Positions 25,725-35,182 of a DNA stretch of 59,508 nucleotides are shown here, piece by piece. Both the position numbers and the translations under genes were made by a program. The stretch's first letter is position 1, and each line of letters opens with the position of its first letter. The notes beneath the pieces were generated by a model. The model saw nothing but the letters and a program-made list of their open reading frames with translations, had not been told where the DNA came from and searched no databases. The stretch covers positions 1 through 59,508 of the forward strand of contig CAKRWT010000017.1 in NCBI GenBank assembly GCA_934418125.1, given 5' to 3'. Source of the DNA: an uncultured Lachnospiraceae bacterium (GTDB taxonomy: Bacteria > Bacillota > Clostridia > Lachnospirales > Lachnospiraceae).

Positions 25725-27170
25725 CTAACCAATCAACCAGTCATACATTTCCTGATACTTCCTGGCTGATACATTCCATGAGAAATCCGCTGCCATGGCT
25801 CTGTCCACAATCTTATTCCATTCACGCTTCTTATCGTAATAAATCCGTTCTGCGTAACGGATTGTGCCAAGCATCTCATGGGCATTATAATTCGTGAAAC
25901 TAAAGCCGGTTCCCATTCCTTCGTATTCATTATAAGGAACTACCGTATCTTTCAGTCCACCTGTCTCCCTTACAATTGGTACCGTTCCGTAACGAAGAGA
26001 CATCAGCTGGCTAAGACCACAGGGTTCAAACAAAGACGGCATTAAAAAGGCATCGCTTGCCGCATATATCTTATGGGACAATGGCTCAGAATAATAAATA
26101 TTCGCAGACACCTTGCCATGATATTTCCAATCAAAGTGACGGAACATATTCTCATACTGTTCTTCACCAGTACCAAGGATAACAAGCTGTATGTTATCCT
26201 GACATAACTCATCCATCACATAAGCAATCAGGTCAAATCCCTTCTGACCGGTCAGACGGGATACAATACCAATCAGCATTGCCTTGTCATCCTTGTTTAG
26301 TCCCAGTTGCTCCTGCAATGCACGTTTGTTCTTAATTTTTTCCTTGCGGAAATTGATTGCATTATAATGGAAATCAATATTCTTATCTGTTTCCGGATTG
26401 AACTCATCATAGTCAATACCATTTACAATGCCTCGAAGGTCACCTGCCCTTGCACATAACAATCCGTTTAAGCCTTCTCCATAAAACGCGGTCTTAATCT
26501 CTTCCGCATAGGTATTGCTTACCGTAGTAATGGCATCTGCATATACCAGTCCACCCTTTAACAGGTTAGCATCCTTATAGGCCTCCAATTTATCTGAGGT
26601 AAAGAAATAATCTGGCAGTCCGGTAATCTCCTGCACTTCCTTCACACTCCATTTTCCCTGGAACTTCAGGTTATGTATGGTCATTACCGTTTTAATACCG
26701 CGATAGAAATCTCCACCCTGGAATCTTTCTTTCAGATATACCGGTATCAAGCCTGTCTGCCAGTCATGGCAGTGAATCAAATCCGGTCTGAAATCAATAA
26801 CCGGTAATATGGATAATGCTGCCTTGCAGAAGAAAGCAAATTTCTCAATCTCATACAATGCATTGTCACCATAAGGTTTAAAGCCGTTAAAATAATATTC
26901 GTTGTCAATGAAATAATATTTTACCCCATCTACTTCGGCTTCCATGATTCCCACGTACTCTTCTTTCCAGTGAAAATCCATGTAAAAATGTGTCTTGTAA
27001 GTCATCTTGTCCTTCATTTCCTGTTTCATACAGGTATACTTCGGAAGAATGACTCTGACATCAAAGTATTCCTTATCAATACACTTCGGTAAGGAGCCCA
27101 CTACATCTGCTAATCCACCCGTTTTGATAAAGGGCACACCCTCTGATGCAACAAACAAAATATTTTTCAT
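25725..27170 (-). CDS. glgA: Glycogen (starch) synthase GlgA
   Basis: A GT5-family ADP-glucose:glycogen glucosyltransferase. It starts MKNILFVASEGVPFIKTGGL, with the ADP-glucose-binding KTGGLADV motif, then HCHDWQTGLIPVYL, VSRLTGQKGFDLI and the acceptor-site segment MPSLFEPCGLSQLMSLRYGT read in two parts (MPSLFEPCGL, SQLMSLRYGT). The 481 residues are normal. Start chosen at 27170 because GGAGGG lies 5 bases upstream; the frame extends to 27194. No other glg genes are nearby. Confidence 0.95.
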   Translation of the reverse strand: MKNILFVASEGVPFIKTGGLADVVGSLPKCIDKEYFDVRVILPKYTCMKQEMKDKMTYKTHFYMDFHWKEEYVGIMEAEVDGVKYYFIDNEYYFNGFKPYGDNALYEIEKFAFFCKAALSILPVIDFRPDLIHCHDWQTGLIPVYLKERFQGGDFYRGIKTVMTIHNLKFQGKWSVKEVQEITGLPDYFFTSDKLEAYKDANLLKGGLVYADAITTVSNTYAEEIKTAFYGEGLNGLLCARAGDLRGIVNGIDYDEFNPETDKNIDFHYNAINFRKEKIKNKRALQEQLGLNKDDKAMLIGIVSRLTGQKGFDLIAYVMDELCQDNIQLVILGTGEEQYENMFRHFDWKYHGKVSANIYYSEPLSHKIYAASDAFLMPSLFEPCGLSQLMSLRYGTVPIVRETGGLKDTVVPYNEYEGMGTGFSFTNYNAHEMLGTIRYAERIYYDKKREWNKIVDRAMAADFSWNVSARKYQEMYDWLIG

Positions 27171-27272
27171 GCTAACCCTCCAGATACGTGCCACATATTG
27201 ACCTTACAACAGTCATTATGCTTTTTTAACATTGTACACTATTTTGTCTGCCAATAAAAGGATAAATTTATA

Positions 27273-27791
27273 TTACCTACGATATTGCAAACGGATTTTA
27301 TCTGCAATCAGGGCAATGAATTCCGAATTGGTGGGTTTTCCTTTTCCAGTATTGATGGTATAACCAAACAGTGAATCTAAAGTCTCCATGCGTCCTCTCG
27401 ACCAGGCTACCTCTATGGCATGCCGGATAGCCCGTTCTACACGGCTTGGTGTTGTCTGATATTTTTTCGCAATGGTAGGATATAGAACCTTTGTAATAGA
27501 TGCCAGCATGTCAATATCCTCCACTGCCATCATAATGGCCTCCCTTAAATATTGATATCCTTTGATATGCGCCGGCACACCTATTTCATGTATCATGTCG
27601 GTTACGTCTTTTTCCAAATCCCTCTTTGTCTGCGGTTTTACAATAATCTCCTGCGTATCTCCAGAATCCTCCTTTTTGCCGGAGGTTACCGTTATCATAA
27701 TCTGAAATTCCTTATTGGCATTGATAAGTTTATGCAGTATTTCACTTACCTGTTCTTCATCTCTTGCGGCCATCACGTTTAATGTTTCCAT
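27273..27791 (-). CDS. spo0A: Spo0A-type regulator lacking most of the receiver domain
   Basis: A 172-residue protein. Residues 59-172 are a complete Spo0A effector domain ([55 protein letters not shown]). Normal Spo0A is about 260-270 residues with a 120-residue receiver first. Here residues 1-58 only recall its first strand and helix ([19 protein letters not shown]) and perhaps the last strand (IIVKP at 49-53). The acidic pocket, phosphoacceptor Asp and Thr are absent. GGAGG precedes the ATG and only 92 bases separate it from spoIVB, so no hidden receiver exists. It may act without phosphorylation. Confidence 0.88.
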   Translation of the reverse strand: METLNVMAARDEEQVSEILHKLINANKEFQIMITVTSGKKEDSGDTQEIIVKPQTKRDLEKDVTDMIHEIGVPAHIKGYQYLREAIMMAVEDIDMLASITKVLYPTIAKKYQTTPSRVERAIRHAIEVAWSRGRMETLDSLFGYTINTGKGKPTNSEFIALIADKIRLQYRR

Positions 27792-27838
27792 AGAATTCCT
27801 CCATATTCCCCTTTTTACAGTTTCTATTGACGTGATAT

Positions 27839-27867
27839 ATTATACTCCACAGAAGATTCTGTATGAA
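27839..27867 (-). promoter_or_regulatory. Putative promoter of spo0A
   Basis: Minus-strand TTCATA (27867-27862) and TATAAT (27844-27839) are 17 bases apart, between spoIVB and spo0A. The spacer holds the inverted repeat ACAGAA-TC-TTCTGT. No convincing sigma-H promoter or 0A box was found next to it. Confidence 0.5.
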
Positions 27868-27883
27868 GCCGTTAGGCATCGCC

Positions 27884-29206
27884 TCATTCCAGCATGCTTT
27901 CGATAAAAATACCATATCCCCTGGTTGGGTCATTAACAAAAACATGGGTTACCGCCCCTGCCAGCTTACCATTCTGAATAATAGGACTTCCGCTCATTCC
28001 CTGGATAATCCCACCGGTTAAAGTAAGTAACTTCTCATCCACTACCTGTATAACCAGTCCCCGGTTTACATTGTTCTGTTCCAGGTTAATCTCTATAATT
28101 TCCACATCATAAAATTCCGGTTCCCCGGTTACCGAACAGATAATCTGCGCCGCACCCGGTATGATTTCCTGTTTTAAGGCTATGGGAATGGGCTCCATGC
28201 TGGCAGCCTCTACCAGTTTCTCTTCGCAGGTACCAAAGATGCCTTCCGAAGTATTCTGGGTAATCTCTCCGATAACATTGTCATTGCTGTATTCGATATA
28301 GCCGGTCATCTCCCCCGGCGTTCCATTGACTCCTCTGGTAATGCCCACAATTTCTGTTTTATATAAGGTGCCTTCCTCCAGATTCATGAGAATCGAGGTA
28401 TCCACATCATTGATACCATGTCCTAGAGCTCCGAAGGTGTTATCCGTATCTTCATAGGTCAGTGTGCCGATTCCCTGGGCATTATCCCGAATCCAAATTC
28501 CCAGTTTCCACTCCCGGTTCTGATTCTGCTGTGCTTTTGCCATTACCTGGGTAATCTCTTCGTTCCGTTTGATGGTAAGTACCATTTCCTGACCAGCAGA
28601 CTGCTCTATCAGCTCGATAAAATGCTTCTTGTTCTCTACCTTTTCCTCATCTACCTTGAGAATATAATCCCCCTTCTGCAGGACATATCTGGCAGGAGAC
28701 ACCTCTTTGCCTTGCTCTGTGTCAAAAGAACCAATTCCCACCACCAGAACACCCTGAGTCTTTACATAAATGCCAATAGGCATTCCGGAGGGAATTAACA
28801 TCTTATCCTGAATAATCTGCACATCTACATTTTTATAGGGAATGACCCCGAACAGTTTCAGATTCATCTGGTAATTGTCAATCTGGTTTGCCCTCACCTT
28901 TACCTTATGATGGAAGTCCACCGGGACACTTGTCACTGCTCCGGGCAGACTCTCCGCAGTCATGCCATCCGGATTCTGACTGCTTAACGTGGTGACCTGC
29001 CTGGCATCCTCCTCCACAATTCTGTGAATTTCTCCCGTTACCGGCACATTAAAATTCAGTTCCTGTTCCACACCCACACGGATTTTTATGGTAGATGGTA
29101 TTTTATCCCAATAGCTTAAATAAACTGTCACGCAAAGTGCCGCCAGAGCACACAGCAGGATACTATATAATAAAACACGATAAGCGCGCTGTTTTTTTTC
29201 CGTCAT
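27884..29206 (-). CDS. spoIVB: SpoIVB serine peptidase
   Basis: The forespore-made peptidase that signals across the intermembrane space to activate SpoIVFB and pro-sigma-K processing. It has an N-terminal membrane anchor (VLLYSILLCALAALCVTVYL), a PDZ domain (about residues 110-210; VGIGSFDTEQG, LQKGDYILKV) and a SpoIVB/S55 peptidase domain with the His in FGALGHGI and the Ser in IQGMSGSPII. About 440 residues from the ATG at 29206, preferred to the TTG at 29224 because AAGG lies 8 bases before it. Upstream of spo0A as in most spore formers. Confidence 0.93.
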   Translation of the reverse strand: MTEKKQRAYRVLLYSILLCALAALCVTVYLSYWDKIPSTIKIRVGVEQELNFNVPVTGEIHRIVEEDARQVTTLSSQNPDGMTAESLPGAVTSVPVDFHHKVKVRANQIDNYQMNLKLFGVIPYKNVDVQIIQDKMLIPSGMPIGIYVKTQGVLVVGIGSFDTEQGKEVSPARYVLQKGDYILKVDEEKVENKKHFIELIEQSAGQEMVLTIKRNEEITQVMAKAQQNQNREWKLGIWIRDNAQGIGTLTYEDTDNTFGALGHGINDVDTSILMNLEEGTLYKTEIVGITRGVNGTPGEMTGYIEYSNDNVIGEITQNTSEGIFGTCEEKLVEAASMEPIPIALKQEIIPGAAQIICSVTGEPEFYDVEIIEINLEQNNVNRGLVIQVVDEKLLTLTGGIIQGMSGSPIIQNGKLAGAVTHVFVNDPTRGYGIFIESMLE

Positions 29207-29267
29207 ATATAATGCCTTGTTCAATTCTCCACATTCCTCTCTAAAGAAACTCCATTTCTATTCCGTA

Positions 29268-29295
29268 AAAAAAAGAACATACAAAAGTATGTCCT
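29268..29295 (-). terminator. Rho-independent terminator after recN
   Basis: On the minus strand GGACATAC-TTTT-GTATGTTC forms an 8-bp stem (one G-U pair) followed by eight T residues. It lies 31 bases after the recN stop, so spoIVB must be read from a promoter downstream of it or by read-through. Confidence 0.93.
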
Positions 29296-29325
29296 TTCTA
29301 GTATGTGAAAAATCACGCATTTTAT

Positions 29326-31002
29326 TTACTTTGATTTTCTTGCCAAATCTTTCATTTCTCTGGCATTATTTATCATATTTTCGGTTATCGTGTCAGCACC
29401 TAACATTCTGGCAAGTTCTGCAATGGACTCTTCTTCGGTTAACCGCGTAATGCTTGTAACAGAACGATTGTCTACCACTTTTTTCTCAATACAATAATGC
29501 CAGTCTGCCATGGCTGCAATCTGTGGCAGATGGGTAATACAGATAATCTGATGGTTCTTTCCAAGAATTCCCATCTTTTCCGAAACTTTCCAGGCTGTTT
29601 TTCCGCTGATACCGGTATCAATTTCATCAAAAATCAACGTTTCGATTTCGTCCTTATCTGCCAGCACCGTCTTTAACGCCAGCATGATACGGGATAACTC
29701 ACCGCCGCTGGCAACCTGTGCCAGTTCCCGCATCGCTTCCCCCGCATTGGTGGAAATCATAAAGGTAACCTTATCATAACCTTCTGCACTGATATTCTCC
29801 TCGTCTGAGGTTACTTCTATGGCAAACTTTACTTCCTGGAAATTCAAATCCACCAGTGCCTGTTTCATTTTCTCCCCAAGGGTCAGGGCATTTGCCTTAC
29901 GCAAGGCAGAAATCTCTTCACAGCACTGTAACAGTTCCTTCTTTCCTTCCTTTGCCTGGGCAGAAAGTCTTTCCCGGTAAGCATCATAGTCCTGGTATTT
30001 TTCCAGCAACTGTTCTGCCTTTTTCTGGTATTCCAGCACTTCTTCCAGGGTCTTTCCATATTTGGACTTTAAATGGTTTAACAGGTTGATACGCTTCTCC
30101 AGGGTATCATAGACTTCCGCATCAAATTCCAGATTGGATAAATAATCTGCCAGTCCCCTGTTATAGTCATTTAAAAGACTGTCAATCTCTAACAGCTGCT
30201 TCTCATATTCCTGTAATTCTTCGTCATACATGACTACACTGCGCAGTTCCTTCAAGGCTCTTCCAATGTTGCTGCCCGCACCATTATCCTCGTAGCCACA
30301 CAGTGCATAGGAAAGAGTCAGGGCATCCCGTATCTTCTGGCTGTTTTGCAGCTTCTGATACGCCTTCTCTGCCTCTTCATCTTCTCCCGGCTGTAACTGT
30401 GCCTCTCCAATCTCCCGATATTCGAACTCTGCCAACGAAACCTCCCTTTTCCTTGTCTCTTCATCGGTTTCGTTGTCTGCCAGTTCCTTTAGCACCTGTC
30501 GGTAATTGCGATAAAGTTCTAGCAGCTTTGCCTTCTTCTGCTCCAGTTCTTCGCCTGCATAGGCATCCAGAATCTCCAGTTGCTTCTTACTCTGTAACAG
30601 GGACTGGTGCTCATGCTGTCCATGAATATCAATCAGTATCTCCGCCAGTTGCTTTAATTGTCTGGCAGTTACCGTCTCGCCGCACACCTTACATACATTG
30701 CGGTTTGGCATAATCTTACGCTGTAAGATAATCTGATTATCCTCTATCGGCAGTTCCATCTGCTTTACCGCCTCTATCTGTCTGGGCTGTTCCAACTGGA
30801 AAATCAGTTCCACCAGTGCATATTCTGCACCGGTACGAATCAATTCTTTGTCAGCCTTGGCACCCAGTGCCAGGTTAATGGAACCTATAATAATGGATTT
30901 TCCCGCACCGGTCTCTCCGGACAGAATATTTAATCCCTCTCCGAACTCTACCTCTTCTTCCTCAATTAACGCAAGATTTTTCACATGTAAGCTCTGTAAC
31001 AT
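29326..31002 (-). CDS. recN: DNA repair protein RecN
   Basis: An SMC-like ATPase recruited to double-strand breaks. Walker A is LSGETGAGKSI at about residue 30, a long coiled coil spans residues 150-370, and the C-terminal ABC signature is ASGGELSRIMLAL followed by Walker B TLIFDEIDTGISG. The 558 residues are normal. GAGGTGAAAAA precedes the ATG. The argR-recN-spoIVB-spo0A order is the Firmicutes standard. Confidence 0.96.
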   Translation of the reverse strand: MLQSLHVKNLALIEEEEVEFGEGLNILSGETGAGKSIIIGSINLALGAKADKELIRTGAEYALVELIFQLEQPRQIEAVKQMELPIEDNQIILQRKIMPNRNVCKVCGETVTARQLKQLAEILIDIHGQHEHQSLLQSKKQLEILDAYAGEELEQKKAKLLELYRNYRQVLKELADNETDEETRKREVSLAEFEYREIGEAQLQPGEDEEAEKAYQKLQNSQKIRDALTLSYALCGYEDNGAGSNIGRALKELRSVVMYDEELQEYEKQLLEIDSLLNDYNRGLADYLSNLEFDAEVYDTLEKRINLLNHLKSKYGKTLEEVLEYQKKAEQLLEKYQDYDAYRERLSAQAKEGKKELLQCCEEISALRKANALTLGEKMKQALVDLNFQEVKFAIEVTSDEENISAEGYDKVTFMISTNAGEAMRELAQVASGGELSRIMLALKTVLADKDEIETLIFDEIDTGISGKTAWKVSEKMGILGKNHQIICITHLPQIAAMADWHYCIEKKVVDNRSVTSITRLTEEESIAELARMLGADTITENMINNAREMKDLARKSK

Positions 31003-31035
31003 TTTTTCACCTCGTACTATGTACTATCGGAGCCT

Positions 31036-31485
31036 TTATCCTATCATTTTACTGATTTTTACCATTGCCGTATGAGCTTCCTCCTGGCTTCTGGTCGCTA
31101 TCATAATCGTATTATCTCCTGCAATACACCCAACGATTTCTTCTAATTTCAAGGCATCTATGGCTGCTGCAACCGCCATTGCCATACCAGATACGGTCTT
31201 CATTACCAGCAAATTCTGTGCCAAATCCATGGAAACATAACCTTCCTTGAGAACTCTGATATACCGGTCGCCCATGTGGGCTTCGTCCTGATGAAACGCA
31301 ATATATTTCTGATGTCCTTTTCCATTGGATATTTTGGAAAGCTTTAACGCCCTGATATCTCTTGACACGGTTGCCTGGGTTACCTGATAGCCTTCCTGCC
31401 GTAACCGGTCAGCCAGTTCCTCCTGGGTTTCAATGTCATAGCGTTCAATCAGTTCAATTATTTTGCCATGTCTGTCTTTTTTCAT
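31036..31485 (-). CDS. argR: Arginine repressor ArgR/AhrC
   Basis: A 149-residue ArgR with an N-terminal winged helix (RHGKIIELIERYDIETQEEL, VTQATVSRDIRAL) and a C-terminal arginine-binding oligomerisation domain (IVGCIAGDNTIMIATRS). It controls arginine synthesis and breakdown genes, none of which are in the window. AAGGAG precedes the ATG. It sits between nadK and recN as in Bacillus. Confidence 0.95.
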   Translation of the reverse strand: MKKDRHGKIIELIERYDIETQEELADRLRQEGYQVTQATVSRDIRALKLSKISNGKGHQKYIAFHQDEAHMGDRYIRVLKEGYVSMDLAQNLLVMKTVSGMAMAVAAAIDALKLEEIVGCIAGDNTIMIATRSQEEAHTAMVKISKMIG

Positions 31486-31541
31486 ATAACTCCTTATTTT
31501 ATACCTGTCCGTGCCGCTTCACATCTTATTCCTTACGGCTT

Positions 31542-32396
31542 TTATGATTCACTCATCTTTTTGTGTAACACCGTTAAAAAACTTTCTGTATTCAGCTTCA
31601 GGATTCCTGTGGTCTTTACCGCTTTGCTGATTTCTATCCGGTCCCCGGTTTTCAGCGTTACCTTATGACTTCCGTCAAAATTAGCTTCCACCGACTGTTC
31701 ATGCCCATCCCGACCCTCCGGGATTTCGATAACAATCTCATCCTCTGCCGAAAGAACGATACTTCTTGTATTTAATGTATGGGGACAGATAGGGGTCAGT
31801 AACAGTAATCTGGCACCAGGCTCCACAATCGGGCCGCCCGCAGACATATTATAGCCTGTAGAACCAGTGGGTGTTGCCACAATCATACCATCCGCACTGT
31901 ACGTATTCAAAAACTGTCCATTTACATAAATATGAAACTTTAATATCTGTAAGGAGCCACAACGGGAAATGACAATATCATTCAAGGCATAATTTTCCTC
32001 TTCTGCCCCTTCTGATTCCGCTTCCCCTCTGTGAATCCTTCCGGCTAGCATCATACGCTCTTCCCGGATATATTCATTTTCCAAAAGCTTATCCAATGCC
32101 TCCTCCAGGTTCGCCAGCTCCACCTCTGCCAGATATCCCAGTGTGCCAAGGTTAATACCAATGAGCGGAATATTTCTGCCAAGCATGTCCCTGGCCGCCT
32201 GTAAAAGCGTGCCGTCCCCACCTAACACCAGGGCACATTCTGCTTCGTCAGGGTCTGCCTTTGTCTGTTCCAGAAGCTTTTCTTCATCCACACAGGTTAT
32301 CTGTGCCCCATGTGCCTGCAAATATGCCACAATCCTTCTCGTATATATTTCTTCCGGGTCTTTTGCCTGATTTGCAATCAGAAAAAAATGTTTCAT
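31542..32396 (-). CDS. nadK: NAD kinase
   Basis: Phosphorylates NAD to NADP. The catalytic GGDGT motif is present (LVLGGDGTLLQAARDM), as are the second NAD-kinase motifs ATPTGSTGYNMSAGG and the NE/D-type segment EENYALNDIVISR. At 284 residues it is normal for a bacterial NadK. It begins 3 bases after the tlyA stop and is clearly co-transcribed with tlyA and dxs. Confidence 0.95.
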   Translation of the reverse strand: MKHFFLIANQAKDPEEIYTRRIVAYLQAHGAQITCVDEEKLLEQTKADPDEAECALVLGGDGTLLQAARDMLGRNIPLIGINLGTLGYLAEVELANLEEALDKLLENEYIREERMMLAGRIHRGEAESEGAEEENYALNDIVISRCGSLQILKFHIYVNGQFLNTYSADGMIVATPTGSTGYNMSAGGPIVEPGARLLLLTPICPHTLNTRSIVLSAEDEIVIEIPEGRDGHEQSVEANFDGSHKVTLKTGDRIEISKAVKTTGILKLNTESFLTVLHKKMSES

Positions 32397-32399
32397 CCG

Positions 32400-33296
32400 T
32401 TATTTTGCCTCGTCCAATGCACCATGCGCCATTGCGACCACATGGCTTATTTCCTCATTCATTTTATCCGTATAAGAGATACCTGTTCCGTTTTCCGTCA
32501 GACTGCGCAGATTGCCTTCTGCCTCCGCTTCTGTCCATTCCAGAACCGCTTCCTCTATCGTTTCCTTCTTCTCCAGATAGACCAGATACTCAATATTTCC
32601 TTCCGGTCCCTTAATCGGCGAATAGGTCAGCCCTTTGATGGCAAATCCTATGCTGTCTGCATAGTCTATAACCTTATGTACCACTTCTTCGTGTACCTTT
32701 GGGTCTCTTACCACTCCCTTTTTACCAACCTTTTCCTTGCCTGCCTCAAACTGGGGCTTAATCAGGCATACCATCTGTCCGTAATTCCGTAATAGATTCC
32801 TTGCAGGAATCAGGATTTTCGTCAGGGAAATAAAAGAAACATCCACCGATGCGAAATCAACGGCTTCTCCGATATCCTCCGGGGTCACATAACGGAAATT
32901 GGTCTTTTCCATACACACTACCCGCTCATCATTGCGAAGCTTCCAGGCAAGCTGTCCATGTCCCACATCAATGGAAAATACCTTTCTGGCACCGTTTTGT
33001 AACATACAGTCGGTAAAACCGCCGGTGGATGCGCCGATGTCCATGCAGACCGTATCCTGCAGGGAAATCGGGAACTGCGCCATAGCCTTTTCCAGTTTCA
33101 GTCCGCCACGACTTACATATTTAAGGGTACTGCCCTTTACTTCGATATGGATTTTGCTCTCATCAAAGGTAGTGCCTGCCTTATCCTCCCGCTGCCCATC
33201 TACGAAGACATTGCCTGCCATCAGAATGGCCTTGGCTTTTTCTCTGGACTCTGCCAGTCCCTGTTTTACCAAAATTACATCCAAACGTTCCTTCAT
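32400..33296 (-). CDS. tlyA: TlyA family rRNA 2'-O-methyltransferase
   Basis: A 298-residue TlyA/YqxC protein: an N-terminal S4 RNA-binding domain (MKERLDVILVKQGL, GNVFVDGQ) and an FtsJ-like methyltransferase domain with the SAM motif DIGASTGGFTDCML and catalytic K and D residues (SVDVSFISL, LIKPQFEAGKE). Actinobacterial TlyA methylates 16S and 23S rRNA; the firmicute targets are less certain. Its start overlaps the dxs stop as ATGA, a sign of tight coupling. Confidence 0.93.
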   Translation of the reverse strand: MKERLDVILVKQGLAESREKAKAILMAGNVFVDGQREDKAGTTFDESKIHIEVKGSTLKYVSRGGLKLEKAMAQFPISLQDTVCMDIGASTGGFTDCMLQNGARKVFSIDVGHGQLAWKLRNDERVVCMEKTNFRYVTPEDIGEAVDFASVDVSFISLTKILIPARNLLRNYGQMVCLIKPQFEAGKEKVGKKGVVRDPKVHEEVVHKVIDYADSIGFAIKGLTYSPIKGPEGNIEYLVYLEKKETIEEAVLEWTEAEAEGNLRSLTENGTGISYTDKMNEEISHVVAMAHGALDEAK

Positions 33297-35173
33297 ACTT
33301 TCCTCTCAAGCAGCGTAATATATTTTGTCATCACTTTCTTTACAACGGAATCTGCATCGATACCGATTTCCTGTTTTAACAAATCCACATTGCCATGCTC
33401 CACATATTCATCCGGAATGGCAATATTCAGTACCTGTGCCCTGGTTTTCAAGCTGTCTGTATAATCTCTGACTTTCTCGCCGTAGCCACCGCTTAATACA
33501 TTCTCTTCCATGGTAACTAACAGCTTATGGTCTTTGCATACCTGCCCTAGCATCTCTTCATCAATCGGTTTTACAAATCTGGCATTGATTAAGGAACAGG
33601 AATAGCCCTTTTCCTTTAACTGACGGCGCACCTCCACCGCCACTTTTACCATGCTGCCTACGGCTAGCAAAGCAATATCCTCTTCTTCATAAAGCACTTC
33701 ACTCCTGCCGTATACAATAGGTTCTCTAAACTCTTTCAGTTCATCATAAGCCTCGCCACGGGGGTAACGCACGGCAATCGGTGCCCCGAAAGCGATGGCG
33801 AATTTAATCATATCGGAAAGCTCCCACTTGTTCTTGGGTGCCATAATATGCATATTAGGAATGGAAGACAGATAGGATAAATCAAAAATACCCTGATGTG
33901 TCTCTCCGTCGCTGCCTACCAATCCGGCTCTGTCAATGGCAAATACCACTGGCAGATTCTGAATACAGACATCGTGCAGTATCTGGTCATAAGCTCTCTG
34001 TAAAAAGGAAGAATAAATTGCCACGATAGGCTTCAGACCCCCTGCTGCCAGTCCAGCCGCAAAAGTAACGGCATGTTCTTCCGCAATTCCTACGTCAAAA
34101 AACCGCTCCGGATACCGATTACGGAATCGCTTCAATCCGGTTCCGTCCGGCATGGCGGCGGTAATGGCTACTACCTTTTCATCCCGCTGCCCTAACTTAC
34201 ACATAACGGTAGAAAAGATATCCGTATAATTTGCTTTGGTTCTTGGTTTGCTGGGAATTCCGGTTTCGATATCAAAAGGCTCTGCCCCATGGAATCTCGC
34301 CGGGTGTTTCTCTGCCGGTTGGTATCCCTTCCCCTTCTGGGTAATGACATGTACTAAAACAGCGCCTTTTATCTTACGTGCTTCCCCAAAGATATGTACC
34401 AAAGCACGGATATCATGTCCGTCTACCGGTCCTAAATAAGTGATGCCCATATCTTCAAAAAACATCCCCGGCACCACCAATTGTTTAAAGCTGCTTTTGG
34501 CACGTCTGATTTTAGAAACTACCATATCTCCATATTTGGACTTTCCATGCAGGGAATTGTATACCCCTTCTTTTAAATCCAGATAGGTATCCGCAGTCCG
34601 GATATTATTCAGATACTTAGATACGCCGCCTACATTCTCAGAAATAGACATGTTATTATCATTTAATATAATTATATAATTGGTTTCCAGACGCGAGGCA
34701 TTGTTCAGTGCCTCATACGCCATACCGCCTGTCAGAGAGCCATCACCAATAACCGAAATAATCGTGTTACTTTCTCCCTGGATATCCCTTGCCTTGACAA
34801 GTCCAAGACCAGCGGAAATAGAGGTAGAGCTATGTCCGGTATCAAAAGCATCACAATCACTTTCTTTCCGTTTAGGGAAACCGCTCATACCACCATATTT
34901 TCGTAAATTAATAAAGCCTTCCCGTCTTCCGGTCAGCAACTTATGGGTATAGGACTGGTGCCCCACATCCCAGATAATCTTGTCCTCCGGCAGATTCAAA
35001 AATAAATGAAGTGCCATGGTCAGTTCCACTGCTCCCAGATTGGAGCCTAAATGTCCACCCGTTACACTGATGGTCTGAATCAGGAATTGTCGGATTTCCT
35101 CTGCCAGGGCATCATAATCCCCAGGTTCTATTTTCTTGATATCATTTGCTTTCTGTATCTTTTCCAAAAACAT
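33293..35173 (-). CDS. dxs: 1-deoxy-D-xylulose-5-phosphate synthase
   Basis: A thiamine-diphosphate enzyme joining pyruvate and glyceraldehyde-3-phosphate at the start of the MEP isoprenoid pathway. Motifs: GGHLGSNLGAVELT, the ThDP-binding GDGSLTGGMAYEALNN, the transketolase-type FDVGIAEEHAVTFAAG and the C-terminal ENVLSGGYGEKV. About 626 residues. I chose the ATG at 35173, with AGGTGA 6 bases before it, over the GTG at 35182. Directly downstream of ispA, so two isoprenoid steps share an operon. Confidence 0.96.
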   Translation of the reverse strand: MFLEKIQKANDIKKIEPGDYDALAEEIRQFLIQTISVTGGHLGSNLGAVELTMALHLFLNLPEDKIIWDVGHQSYTHKLLTGRREGFINLRKYGGMSGFPKRKESDCDAFDTGHSSTSISAGLGLVKARDIQGESNTIISVIGDGSLTGGMAYEALNNASRLETNYIIILNDNNMSISENVGGVSKYLNNIRTADTYLDLKEGVYNSLHGKSKYGDMVVSKIRRAKSSFKQLVVPGMFFEDMGITYLGPVDGHDIRALVHIFGEARKIKGAVLVHVITQKGKGYQPAEKHPARFHGAEPFDIETGIPSKPRTKANYTDIFSTVMCKLGQRDEKVVAITAAMPDGTGLKRFRNRYPERFFDVGIAEEHAVTFAAGLAAGGLKPIVAIYSSFLQRAYDQILHDVCIQNLPVVFAIDRAGLVGSDGETHQGIFDLSYLSSIPNMHIMAPKNKWELSDMIKFAIAFGAPIAVRYPRGEAYDELKEFREPIVYGRSEVLYEEEDIALLAVGSMVKVAVEVRRQLKEKGYSCSLINARFVKPIDEEMLGQVCKDHKLLVTMEENVLSGGYGEKVRDYTDSLKTRAQVLNIAIPDEYVEHGNVDLLKQEIGIDADSVVKKVMTKYITLLERKV

Positions 35174-35182
35174 AGAATTCAC

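Noticed and set aside
29300..29330. A sigma-G-like promoter for spoIVB (CATACTA with AAATA 17 bases upstream)
   Set aside because: It lies upstream of the recN terminator hairpin with eight T residues, so a transcript from it would stop before spoIVB. Not supported enough to list.
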